DNA of 49,295 bases. It comes from Nanobdellota archaeon (GTDB lineage Archaea > Nanobdellota > Nanobdellia > SCGC-AAA011-G17 > ARS1403). Shown here piece after piece: positions 24,570 through 31,634 of this stretch. Both the position numbers and the translations under genes were made by a program. Location: the NCBI GenBank assembly GCA_002688095.1, contig NZCA01000007.1:1-49295 (forward strand), written 5' to 3'. Numbering within the stretch: the stretch's first letter is position 1; each line of letters starts with the position of its first letter. Under the pieces are notes generated by a model that was given only the letters and a program-made list of their open reading frames with translations, did not search any database and was not told the DNA's origin.

Positions 24570-25987
24570 ATTGTATTTTTAATTAATTCAAAAATGGTTT
24601 TGGGATTTACCTTTCCAGCGTATTTCTGCATTAGGATTCCCATTATGGCATTCGGGGTTAAATTTGGGTCTTTTTCAAATATATCTTTGATTTCTTTTTG
24701 AATCTTGGTGACTGGAATTTGCTCATAATCTTCTAGGTTTATTTTTTGATTTTTAGCTATTTTTTGTAATATATCCAGAATTGCTTCTTTTTGTAAGTTG
24801 TGTTTGTTTGTTAAATTTAAAACTGTTTCAAAGTCTTTCAATTTGTAATTATAATTTAAATTATATCTGGCTTTAAGGTCTTTAGGGAATTCTATTAGGA
24901 TTTGGGCTATTAATTTAGGAGATATTTTTGGATAGGGTTTTGTTAATTTTTCAAAAGGAAATTTCTTTTTTATAATCTCTTTAGCTAATTCCGGAGTTAA
25001 GTTAAATTCTTGTTCTAATTTTAAGGCTTTTTCTGTTATTAATTCGGGGATTTTTATGGAATTAATTAAGGATTTTGAAATCTTGTATTCTAATAAATCT
25101 GTATCTGGATAGAACCTCGATTTTCCTGGGAGTGGACGTAGAAATGTGGTTGTACTGTCTGTGTCTACTCTTCTCACTTCTTTTTCTATTTTTCTATTTT
25201 GTTTTATTAAATCTAATTGCCTTTTTATTTCTGTTTCTATAACTTTTGGCATGTCTTTGAGATTTTGAAATCCTTTTAGCTCTATTCTTGCTTTATTTTG
25301 GATAGAGAGATTAATGTCCTGACGTTTGGTACCAACTCCGACTTTTATTTTTTCTGTAGATTTTAGGATTATGCCAAGTAATTCTGCTGTCTCTTTAGCA
25401 TGTTCTGGGTCTTTTATATCTGGTAGGGTGGCTATTTCTATAAGGGGAAATCCTAGTCTGTCTACTCTATAAGTTATTTCATTTTTCCCCCCTTTGATTT
25501 TTCTAGCTGCATCTTCTTCTAGATATATTGCGGGAATTCTGACTTTGCCTTTGGAGGTATTTATATGACCATTTTCTGCGATTAAAGTAGTCCTTTGATA
25601 AGAACTGGGATTTGAACCGTCGATAATAATTTTACGCATTACTTTAATTTTATGAAGAATTTTAGCGTTGAGTAAGAGAGAAATTTCTAGAGCTATTTTT
25701 AGGGCTTCTTGATTCATTGTAGAAGGGGGTTCAGAATCAATATCTACAAGACATCCATATTGATTAGAGTATTCATAAATAAACGTTTTATCTTTAGATT
25801 CTTCGTATAAAGTAGCAATGTCTTTTTTTCCAGCTTCTCCTGCTACAGATCGGAGTTTACGTCTTATTGTGAGTTCTGGTTTATCGTTATCGATTACCGT
25901 TGGGCATCTGCAAAAGAGTTTGGAACTTTCTAGTTGAGCGTGAAGCTCTAATCCACATTTGAAATTTAAGTCTTCGTAGTTTAACAT
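24566..25987 (-). CDS. gatE: Glu-tRNA(Gln) amidotransferase subunit E (GatE), short form
   Basis: 473 aa. GatE is the archaeal GatB paralog that activates Glu-tRNA-Gln, while GatD supplies ammonia. GatE-specific blocks are present: KCGLELHAQLESSKLFCRCP (Cys26, Cys28), IRRKLRSVAGEAG, VMRKIIIDGSNPSSYQRTTL, EEDAARKI and TYRVDRLGFPLIEIATLPDI. Family members are usually about 620 aa with an AspRS-like GAD domain inserted before the RPLPG...YPDTD block. Here RRVDTDSTTTFLRPLPGKSR follows directly, so the insertion is missing, not truncated at an end. The tail domain remains (PNAIMGILMQKYAGKVNPKTI). The start overlaps the HE2 stop by seven bases. gatD is 2.5 kb further in its own unit. Confidence 0.88.
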   Translation of the reverse strand: MLNYEDLNFKCGLELHAQLESSKLFCRCPTVIDNDKPELTIRRKLRSVAGEAGKKDIATLYEESKDKTFIYEYSNQYGCLVDIDSEPPSTMNQEALKIALEISLLLNAKILHKIKVMRKIIIDGSNPSSYQRTTLIAENGHINTSKGKVRIPAIYLEEDAARKIKGGKNEITYRVDRLGFPLIEIATLPDIKDPEHAKETAELLGIILKSTEKIKVGVGTKRQDINLSIQNKARIELKGFQNLKDMPKVIETEIKRQLDLIKQNRKIEKEVRRVDTDSTTTFLRPLPGKSRFYPDTDLLEYKISKSLINSIKIPELITEKALKLEQEFNLTPELAKEIIKKKFPFEKLTKPYPKISPKLIAQILIEFPKDLKARYNLNYNYKLKDFETVLNLTNKHNLQKEAILDILQKIAKNQKINLEDYEQIPVTKIQKEIKDIFEKDPNLTPNAIMGILMQKYAGKVNPKTIFELIKNTI

Positions 25988-27186
25988 TTTAAGTCCTTAT
26001 ACCATTTTGGTAATTTATATTCTTTTAAATCTTTAGTTAGGATTTTTGAGAAGAAAAGTTCTAAAACACCGCTACAAAATAAAGGTACATCTTTTGAAGT
26101 ATACCTTGCTTTTATGTCAAATATATTTTCTATAGATTTTATTATTTTTTGAGGATTTTTGTTAAATGATTTAACATGACACCTGCTTAATCCTAAACTG
26201 CCAGAGTGTGGTCTTATGAATTTTATCATATGTATAATTTTTTTATTTATATATAAAGGCATTTTTATTGAATTTGTAGAACCTTTGCTTAATTTAAATC
26301 TGTAATTCGATATTTCTTTTAAAAATTCTATTTTTGATATTCCAATATTTTTTAGATCTTGATATAATTCAATAAATTTAACATTATTTCTTCTACTTTT
26401 AAACCCAATTTTATATTTTTTTAGAATTTCTTTACCTTTTACTATGAATATTCTTTGATCAAATATTTTGGTATAATCTATTATTTTTTTATTTATTAGA
26501 AGGGGTTTAATGTTTGTTCTGTTTTTGGAATACATTCCTTTATTTAAATGTTTAATTAACCAATTTTGTTTTCTGGGATGTATAAATCCGATGAGACTTG
26601 TATATTTATCATAAAAAGGAGATTTTATTATTGTTAAAAAAGAACTTTTATCTGAAATATAGCCTTTCCTATTTTCTGGTTTTATTTCTTTGAGTTCTGT
26701 TATAATCTTGTTTTTTTTTAGAAAATTTTGAAAATCAACTACCAAATTCTTATTGCACATCTCTAGAGCTATTTTTCTTCCATTTTGGGCTATTATTCCA
26801 TCTCCGTCCATTAGACCTAACCAAAAATATTTTTCTAGATTTGTCTTTTTATAATATTTTGGAATATTTATTTTATTTGATTTTGGACCTGGTTGAAAAT
26901 TAAATTTATTTTTGAATATATTTTCTAATTTTTTATCTTTAAAGTATAAGACATATCGATTTCCTCTTTGTCTAATTTTTGGAATTTTTTTAGATAACTG
27001 TTCTTCAAATAGATCCTTAATATTTTTAACGAATTGGTAAGAATGTTGTAATTCTTTTTTATCCCCATAACCATCAGTAAATTCGAATTGACATGTATTT
27101 TTCCAATTATCTTTATAGAAACAACCATCTGCTGTGAAGTATCCCATTAAATATGCGAATTTTGGTGTTTTTATTTTTTCTTCCAT
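25981..27186 (-). CDS. Free-standing LAGLIDADG homing endonuclease (HE2)
   Basis: 401 aa. Motif 1, AYLMGYFTAD (residues 11-20), is at the very N-terminus. Motif 2, FWLGLMDGDG, is at residues 121-130. Both have the catalytic acidic residue. The 200-residue C-terminal part is extra, basic and partly helical. It has no intein blocks, and gatE is intact. It lies between a TrmB-type regulator (25-base gap) and gatE (7-base overlap), the same position HE1 has between an Lrp regulator and gatB. HE1 and HE2 are not obviously alike outside the motifs. Confidence 0.8.
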   Translation of the reverse strand: MEEKIKTPKFAYLMGYFTADGCFYKDNWKNTCQFEFTDGYGDKKELQHSYQFVKNIKDLFEEQLSKKIPKIRQRGNRYVLYFKDKKLENIFKNKFNFQPGPKSNKINIPKYYKKTNLEKYFWLGLMDGDGIIAQNGRKIALEMCNKNLVVDFQNFLKKNKIITELKEIKPENRKGYISDKSSFLTIIKSPFYDKYTSLIGFIHPRKQNWLIKHLNKGMYSKNRTNIKPLLINKKIIDYTKIFDQRIFIVKGKEILKKYKIGFKSRRNNVKFIELYQDLKNIGISKIEFLKEISNYRFKLSKGSTNSIKMPLYINKKIIHMIKFIRPHSGSLGLSRCHVKSFNKNPQKIIKSIENIFDIKARYTSKDVPLFCSGVLELFFSKILTKDLKEYKLPKWYKDLKC

Positions 27187-27211
27187 TTTATTTATTAAGA
27201 CTTTGTTCTGT

Positions 27212-27934
27212 TTAAGTTTTTCCTTTCCATATGGAATAAAAATAATCTCTAAATTTTTGAGCCATGTCTTTAGATGTGATTAATACAACCAATGGGTTTG
27301 ATTTCCAAGATATGAACATAATTTTATCTTCATAAATATCTATCATTCCGGGTAATGGAAAATTAACATATTTCATTTCAAAATGTGTTTTTTTTATGAA
27401 CTCTGATTTCTTATAAATTTTATTAGCAATCCCTTTCATTTTTATTTTTTTGAATTTTGAATACATTGTAGAGTAAAAATCATCGGTTATTTTACCTTCA
27501 TCTATATAGAAAAATAACCATTCACTTTTTTTATTGGCATTTTCTAACATTCTTTCATAGGCGGTTCTTATTCCCTTTAATCCCGTAAATATTTCTGCTT
27601 CTTGTTTTGAACTAGGATGTTGAATTCTCTCTAATTCCGGAATTAATTGTTCTATGTTGGATTTTTCTTCCCGTAGTTTATCCTCTTTTTTTTCTATAAA
27701 TTCATTTAACCTAGAGGGGGGAACTGCTTGAAAATATTTGGTTTTTTCTTTTAAAATGAAAGAAATTAAACCTTTTTCTAATAATCTATCTAAAATATCA
27801 TAAATGTTGGAATAAGCCACATCTGCTTCTTTAGTTATAGGACCTACTGATGAAGATCCCAATTTCAATAAAGCTAAATAGACTTTGGCTTCTCCATCAC
27901 TTAATCCCAAATTGATTAAACTTTGTTTTTCCAT
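27212..27934 (-). CDS. TrmB-family HTH regulator, gatE operon
   Basis: 240 aa. The N-terminal winged HTH is typical of TrmB: LGLSDGEAKVYLALLKLGSSSVG, then DVAYSNIYDILDRLLEKGLI. A coiled-coil linker (KKEDKLREEKSNIEQLIPELERI) precedes a C-terminal ligand/phospholipase-D-like fold. Relatives sense sugars or other metabolites; the ligand here is unknown. It heads the operon with HE2, gatE and a hydrolase. A perfect CCCTGTACAGGG palindrome lies just beyond its TATA box, between it and a divergent gene. Confidence 0.85.
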   Translation of the reverse strand: MEKQSLINLGLSDGEAKVYLALLKLGSSSVGPITKEADVAYSNIYDILDRLLEKGLISFILKEKTKYFQAVPPSRLNEFIEKKEDKLREEKSNIEQLIPELERIQHPSSKQEAEIFTGLKGIRTAYERMLENANKKSEWLFFYIDEGKITDDFYSTMYSKFKKIKMKGIANKIYKKSEFIKKTHFEMKYVNFPLPGMIDIYEDKIMFISWKSNPLVVLITSKDMAQKFRDYFYSIWKGKT

Positions 27935-27978
27935 AGATTTAAGGGGTGTTTTGGGCTTTTAAATTTTTCTATTATATA

Positions 27979-27990
27979 CCCTGTACAGGG
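27979..27990. promoter_or_regulatory. Palindromic operator candidate
   Basis: CCCTGTACAGGG is a perfect 12-bp palindrome between the divergent TrmB gene and the gene at 28053. It directly borders the minus-strand TATA-like GTATATAATAG (27968-27978). A GC-rich palindrome in AT-rich DNA at this position suggests a binding site, perhaps for the adjacent TrmB protein. Confidence 0.5.
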
Positions 27991-28052
27991 GCGATAAACT
28001 ATAAGAGGGTTTTTTTGAATTGAAAATACATAACAATAGGAGGTCAAAGAAA

Positions 28053-28415
28053 ATGCCACCAAGCGGATTTAGTCAAAAAGCAATTAATGGATTACTTGGA
28101 TTTGTGAGAGCAAATTATGAAGTAGTTGCAGAAAGATACAGGGATGAACTTTTAACAGAACAAGAGTTTTTAGAAAGAACTTCGGATGATTTGGAAAATC
28201 AAGTTAAAACTGTTTTAACAGAAAGATTTCCAGAATCAGAAAGATTAAACGGGGGAGTTCAAGGATTAACAACTTTTGTTGTAGAGTGTTATAAGGATCT
28301 TGCTCAAGAAATAGTTTCTGGACAAGATAAACATGACAGGCCTGTAATCGATGGAAAAGCAATCCAGAAAGAGCTTGACCAAATAGGGACTTATTTAACT
28401 GATTTTAAAATTTAA
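28053..28415 (+). CDS. Small acidic helical protein, unknown
   Basis: 120 aa from the ATG at 28053, chosen because GGAGGT lies at 28039-28044 with an eight-base spacer, among the best Shine-Dalgarno sites here. The protein is soluble, mostly helical and acidic (LLTEQEFLERTSDDLENQVKTVL), with no Cys cluster beyond one Cys and no membrane segment. I recognise no family. It is divergent from the TrmB gene across the CCCTGTACAGGG palindrome and is followed by a strong terminator, so it is a single-gene unit, perhaps under TrmB control. Confidence 0.65.
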   Translation: MPPSGFSQKAINGLLGFVRANYEVVAERYRDELLTEQEFLERTSDDLENQVKTVLTERFPESERLNGGVQGLTTFVVECYKDLAQEIVSGQDKHDRPVIDGKAIQKELDQIGTYLTDFKI

Positions 28416-28447
28416 AGATGGAGGGACAGATCCCTTCTATCTTTTTT
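28416..28447 (+). terminator. Hairpin terminator between convergent genes
   Basis: AGATGGAGGGA and TCCCTTCTATCT pair with one bulge around CAGA, followed by a T run to 28447. It starts directly after the stop of the upstream gene and meets the gatD stop. It can also act for gatD on the minus strand, as the flanks are A- and T-rich. Confidence 0.7.
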
Positions 28448-29522
28448 AATCTTCTAGAAACTCTGTAGAAGTTCTATCTGATATTTCTCCTCTAAGGTTT
28501 TCTGAGATTAAATCTGGAACTTCAGATTTTTTATGATTAGATAATAACCAGGCTAGCTTAATAAAAGCAGTTTCTGTTGTTAAATCTAATAAGTTACCTA
28601 GAATTCCTATTTCTTGGAGTTTCCTGCCCGGAGAGTAGACGTTCATGTTAATTCTGCCAAAAATACATTGAGATGTGAGGATAATAGGCATTGTTTTGGC
28701 TAGATTTTTTAATTCATTGTAGATTTTTTGGTTTTCCTGGGTAAAAGAATCTGTTTTTTCTATGGGTAAGTGTCCCAGGCCTGTGCCTTCTATGACTAAA
28801 CCGTCATAGTGTTTGTAAGGTTTGATATCATCTAAAGAGAAGTGAGGATGAGATTTTAAAAGGCCTATTTTTAATTTAGGATCAAGTAATTTTAAAGTTA
28901 AATTTCTTTTTTTGTCTACTTTTTTATAATTTTTTTTAAGAAAATCAATACCTTTGTCAGGATAAATTAAAGCTAGGGGAGTAGAATTGATAGCTTTGAA
29001 GGCATCTCTGCGGGAAGTAGATAATTTTCGAGATTTAGTTCCCGGAAGTATAGAACAGGAAGTATCTTCCATTGAGGAATGCATACAAATAGCGACTTCT
29101 GCAAAATTAGTTTGATTTATGAAATTAATCGCAGAGATTAAGTTTAAACCGGCATCACTGCTTCCACGATCTGAAGAACGCTGGGAGCCAACTAAAATAA
29201 CTGGAATGGGAAGGTTTTCTAACATAAAAGCTAAGGCGGAGGAAGTATAATGTAAAGTATCTGTACCTTGAGTTAAAATAATTCCGTCAATGCCTTTGTT
29301 AATTTCTTTTTTGATTTCTTTGGCAATTAAGTTGTAATGTTTGAAGTTCATGTTCTCTGACATCATATTGGCAAGTAAACGAGAATTTATTTTAGCTAGT
29401 TTTTTAATTTCGGGATAGAGATTTTGAATATCTTTAGCAGTAAATTGGGCTACTACCCCTCCTTCTTTGCTAACTTTGCTGGCAATAGTGCCTCCTAGAT
29501 GTAAAATGGAAATGGTTTTCAT
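28446..29522 (-). CDS. gatD: Glu-tRNA(Gln) amidotransferase subunit D (GatD) or type I asparaginase
   Basis: 358 aa. Asparaginase-fold landmarks: LHLGGTIAS at residues 7-15 (first catalytic Thr), LTQGTDTLHYT (second Thr, Asp) and GSQRSSDRGSSDAGLNLISA, the last close to GatD RSSDRPSSDA. GatD releases ammonia from Gln for GatE. Typical archaeal GatD is about 420-440 aa with an N-terminal beta-barrel domain of some 80 residues. Here the protein begins right at the catalytic domain, so that domain is absent. Because gatE is in the same region and also short, GatD is the best call; free L-asparaginase is the alternative. It is convergent with the preceding gene. Confidence 0.78.
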   Translation of the reverse strand: MKTISILHLGGTIASKVSKEGGVVAQFTAKDIQNLYPEIKKLAKINSRLLANMMSENMNFKHYNLIAKEIKKEINKGIDGIILTQGTDTLHYTSSALAFMLENLPIPVILVGSQRSSDRGSSDAGLNLISAINFINQTNFAEVAICMHSSMEDTSCSILPGTKSRKLSTSRRDAFKAINSTPLALIYPDKGIDFLKKNYKKVDKKRNLTLKLLDPKLKIGLLKSHPHFSLDDIKPYKHYDGLVIEGTGLGHLPIEKTDSFTQENQKIYNELKNLAKTMPIILTSQCIFGRINMNVYSPGRKLQEIGILGNLLDLTTETAFIKLAWLLSNHKKSEVPDLISENLRGEISDRTSTEFLED

Positions 29523-29669
29523 ATTTTTTTAGAAAGAGTCAAGATATAAAAGCGTTATTACTTAAATTTAAAATATATTTTATATAATATTGTTTTGTAA
29601 TATATATATTAAAAAAGAGTAGTATATTTAAACAAGTTTTTATTAATCTAATAGAAAGAAAGAAAAAGT

Positions 29670-29719
29670 TTGAGTGAATTGGCGTTCAACTCAAGTTAAA
29701 TTGTCTTTGGCGAGACAAT
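29670..29719 (+). ncRNA. Tandem stem-loops with identical TTGGCG loops (small RNA or leader)
   Basis: Stem-loop 1: TTGAGT-GAA (29670-29678), loop TTGGCG, then TTC-A-ACTCAA (29685-29694), nine pairs with one bulged A. Stem-loop 2: ATTGTCT (29700-29706), loop TTGGCG, AGACAAT (29713-29719), seven perfect pairs. The stems differ while the hexamer loop is identical. That is what a pair of protein- or RNA-binding sites looks like. A TATA-like TATATTTAAAC about 40 bases upstream and T-rich DNA after the second stem would allow an independent RNA of about 80-100 nt. I do not recognise a known family. Confidence 0.5.
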
Positions 29720-29763
29720 CAGTAATTTTGTTCTGTATTAATTTAAAAAGAAAGTGGGCTAGG

Positions 29764-29773
29764 TTATATATAA
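29764..29773 (+). promoter_or_regulatory. Proximal ftsZ promoter in a palindrome
   Basis: TTATATATAA is flanked by AGGTT/AACCT arms (29761-29777), making a 17-bp palindrome. A start about 25 bases further leaves a leader of roughly 30 bases containing GGGGG (29812-29816) before the ATG at 29826. Confidence 0.5.
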
Positions 29774-29825
29774 ACCTTTCGCTTGCAATAATCAATAAAA
29801 AAACCTAAAAAGGGGGAATAAAAAA

Positions 29826-30899
29826 ATGGAATTTATCGTACAAAACGCTATAAACGAATCTTCTAATGAAGAAAAATTTGGAGACCTGGCTGTGGGCAAT
29901 GCCAATATTAAGGTGATTGGTACTGGTGGAGCAGGAGGTAATATGGTTTCTTGGTTATATAAAAAAGGTATTCAGGGTGCAGAAATAATTGCGGTGAATA
30001 CAGATCAACAACATCTGGATGTGCATGAGGCTGATAGAAAAGTCTTGATTGGAAGAGAATTGACAAAAGGTTTGGGTGCAGGTGGATTCCCTCAAAAAGG
30101 TTTAGAAGCAGCACGAGAAAATATTCAAGAAATTAAAGATTCTTTAAAAGATGCAGACATGATTTTTATAACTGCGGGGATGGGTGGCGGTACTGGTACG
30201 GGTGCGGCTCCTGTTATTGCAAAATTAGCTAAAGAACAAGGTGCAATTGTTATTGGAACTGTAACTATGCCCTTTGCTTTGGAAAGAGCAAGAATAGATA
30301 AAGCAGAGTTTGGGTTGCAGGAATTGAGACAAGTTTCAGATTCAGTAATTGTGATAGATAATAATAGATTAGTTTCTATTGCTGGAAACTTACCTATTGA
30401 ACAAGCATTTGCAGTGGCTAATGAATTAGTAAGTACCATGATTAAAGCTATTGTGGAAACTATTGCTGTTCCTTCTCTAGTGAATTTAGATTATGCAGAT
30501 GTAAAAGCAATTATGAGTGATTGCGGAGTATGTAGTATTGGCGTGGGTGAATCAGATACTGAACAGAAAGTGGAAGAAGCAACTAGAAGAGCTTTGACTA
30601 ATCCTTTATTAGATATTAGTTATAAAGGTGCTTCGGGAGCAATGATCCATATAGAAGGTGGAAGTGATTTAACATTGGAAGAAGTGAGCAAGATTGGAGA
30701 TATAGTGACTGAAAGTCTGGATAAGGATGCCAATGTAATCTGGGGTGCAAGGATTAACTCAGATATGAAAGGAAAATTAAGAGTTATGACTATTGTGGCG
30801 GGTGTAACTTCGCCATATATATTAGGTAAGATGGATAACCAGGCTGCCGTTGCGGAAAGAGCGCAAATGGGAGAAGAGTTGGGTATCGATATTCTGTAA
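29826..30899 (+). CDS. ftsZ: Cell division GTPase FtsZ
   Basis: 357 aa. Tubulin-superfamily GTPase that forms the division ring. GTP-binding signature: IGTGGAGGNMV (residues about 31-41), then GMGGGTGTG at about 118-126, TVTMPFALERAR, and IDNNRL (T6). The C-terminal domain (LLDISYKGASGAMIHIEGG...VIWGARI) is complete. The last part, EELGIDIL, is the short motif typical of archaeal FtsZ ends. The start follows AAAAAGGGGGAAT. The gene has its own promoter and terminator and is monocistronic. Unusual structured DNA lies upstream. Confidence 0.95.
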   Translation: MEFIVQNAINESSNEEKFGDLAVGNANIKVIGTGGAGGNMVSWLYKKGIQGAEIIAVNTDQQHLDVHEADRKVLIGRELTKGLGAGGFPQKGLEAARENIQEIKDSLKDADMIFITAGMGGGTGTGAAPVIAKLAKEQGAIVIGTVTMPFALERARIDKAEFGLQELRQVSDSVIVIDNNRLVSIAGNLPIEQAFAVANELVSTMIKAIVETIAVPSLVNLDYADVKAIMSDCGVCSIGVGESDTEQKVEEATRRALTNPLLDISYKGASGAMIHIEGGSDLTLEEVSKIGDIVTESLDKDANVIWGARINSDMKGKLRVMTIVAGVTSPYILGKMDNQAAVAERAQMGEELGIDIL

Positions 30900-30914
30900 G
30901 GATATATCATATTT

Positions 30915-30969
30915 AAGGGCACCCAATTATTCTCTTAACCCCCTATAACTAGGTGCCCTTTCTTTTTTT
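30915..30969 (+). terminator. ftsZ terminator hairpin
   Basis: AAGGGCACC (30915-30923) and GGTGCCCTT (30952-30960) form nine perfect pairs with a 28-base loop, followed by TCTTTTTTT. It sits 15 bases after the ftsZ stop. Confidence 0.75.
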
Positions 30970-30971
30970 CT

Positions 30972-31002
30972 GAATCCTTTTAGAAAAAGCGTTCATGGAA
31001 AA
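30972..31002 (+). repeat. Stem-loop element after ftsZ
   Basis: GAATCCTTTT (30972-30981), short loop, AAAAAGCGTTC ending at 30994, and the tail ATGGAAAA. It is the same family as the copies between pilin genes, here just after the ftsZ terminator. Confidence 0.6.
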
Positions 31003-31015
31003 TATTTTTTTAGAA

Positions 31016-31597
31016 TTATTTTTTTGATTTCTTTAGATGTTTAGCTAAAGGAAATAAAGAAACATCACGTTCTCGTTTACCATATTTATCAAAGTAAGTG
31101 ACTTCTTCTATTTTATGTCTTTTTTCAAGAGGTTTTTCATTTGAATAACCTATTGTGATTAAGGCTTCAACGTCTATATTTTCGGGGATTTTTAAGTTAT
31201 CTTTGAATTTCATTAAGTTTGAAGGGGGACCCACCCAACAAGAAGCTAATCCTAAAGCGTGAGTTTGGAGTAACATGTTTTGGGTGGCAGCTGCACAGTT
31301 TTGAGTGGCAAATTTTTTGTATTTGGTGGGGTATTCTTGTTTAACTTTGGTACTGTCAGAACAAACCACAATTACTACAGGAGCTTCAGTTATCCAAAGT
31401 TGTTCTAAGCAGCATCTAGCTACTGTTTCTTTAGTATCGGGATCTCGAACTACAATAAATCTCCAATTTTGTAGGTTTCCAGAAGATGGAGCATAATGTC
31501 CAGCATCTAAAACCTTACAAATGTCTGAATGTTTAACTTTTTTATCTAGATAAGAGCGAATAGAACGTCTTTTTTTTATGTTAGTATAAATAGACAT
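31016..31597 (-). CDS. Nitroreductase-family FMN oxidoreductase
   Basis: 193 aa. NAD(P)H-dependent flavoprotein family. Visible signatures: KKRRSIRSYLDKKV at the N-terminus (FMN phosphate contacts RRSIR), HYAPSSGNLQNWRFIVV (SxxNxQPW-like), and HALGLASCWVGPP followed by ALITIGYSNEKP. Members reduce quinones, nitro compounds or flavins, and some act in cofactor synthesis; the substrate is unknown. The ATG at 31597 follows a TTTAAATATC box about 25 bases upstream. It is divergent from the DNA ligase gene with only 37 bases between. Confidence 0.85.
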   Translation of the reverse strand: MSIYTNIKKRRSIRSYLDKKVKHSDICKVLDAGHYAPSSGNLQNWRFIVVRDPDTKETVARCCLEQLWITEAPVVIVVCSDSTKVKQEYPTKYKKFATQNCAAATQNMLLQTHALGLASCWVGPPSNLMKFKDNLKIPENIDVEALITIGYSNEKPLEKRHKIEEVTYFDKYGKRERDVSLFPLAKHLKKSKK

Positions 31598-31634
31598 AGA
31601 AACCTTAAAATAATGAAGATATTTAAATTTTGTT

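Larger units (their letters stand above)
29523..29825. other. Long structured intergenic region upstream of ftsZ
   Basis: 303 bases without a supported protein gene. It holds an A/T-rich promoter zone (29570-29636, with TATATTTAAAC at 29625-29635), a pair of stem-loops (29670-29719), a T-rich stretch, a second promoter (29764-29773) and the ftsZ ribosome-binding site. Either the distal promoter makes a small RNA or a long ftsZ leader. Confidence 0.6.

Noticed and set aside
28446-29522. Plain L-asparaginase instead of GatD
   Set aside because: Not fully excluded, but gatE is close by and the RSSDR-SSDA block is GatD-like; noted as the alternative.
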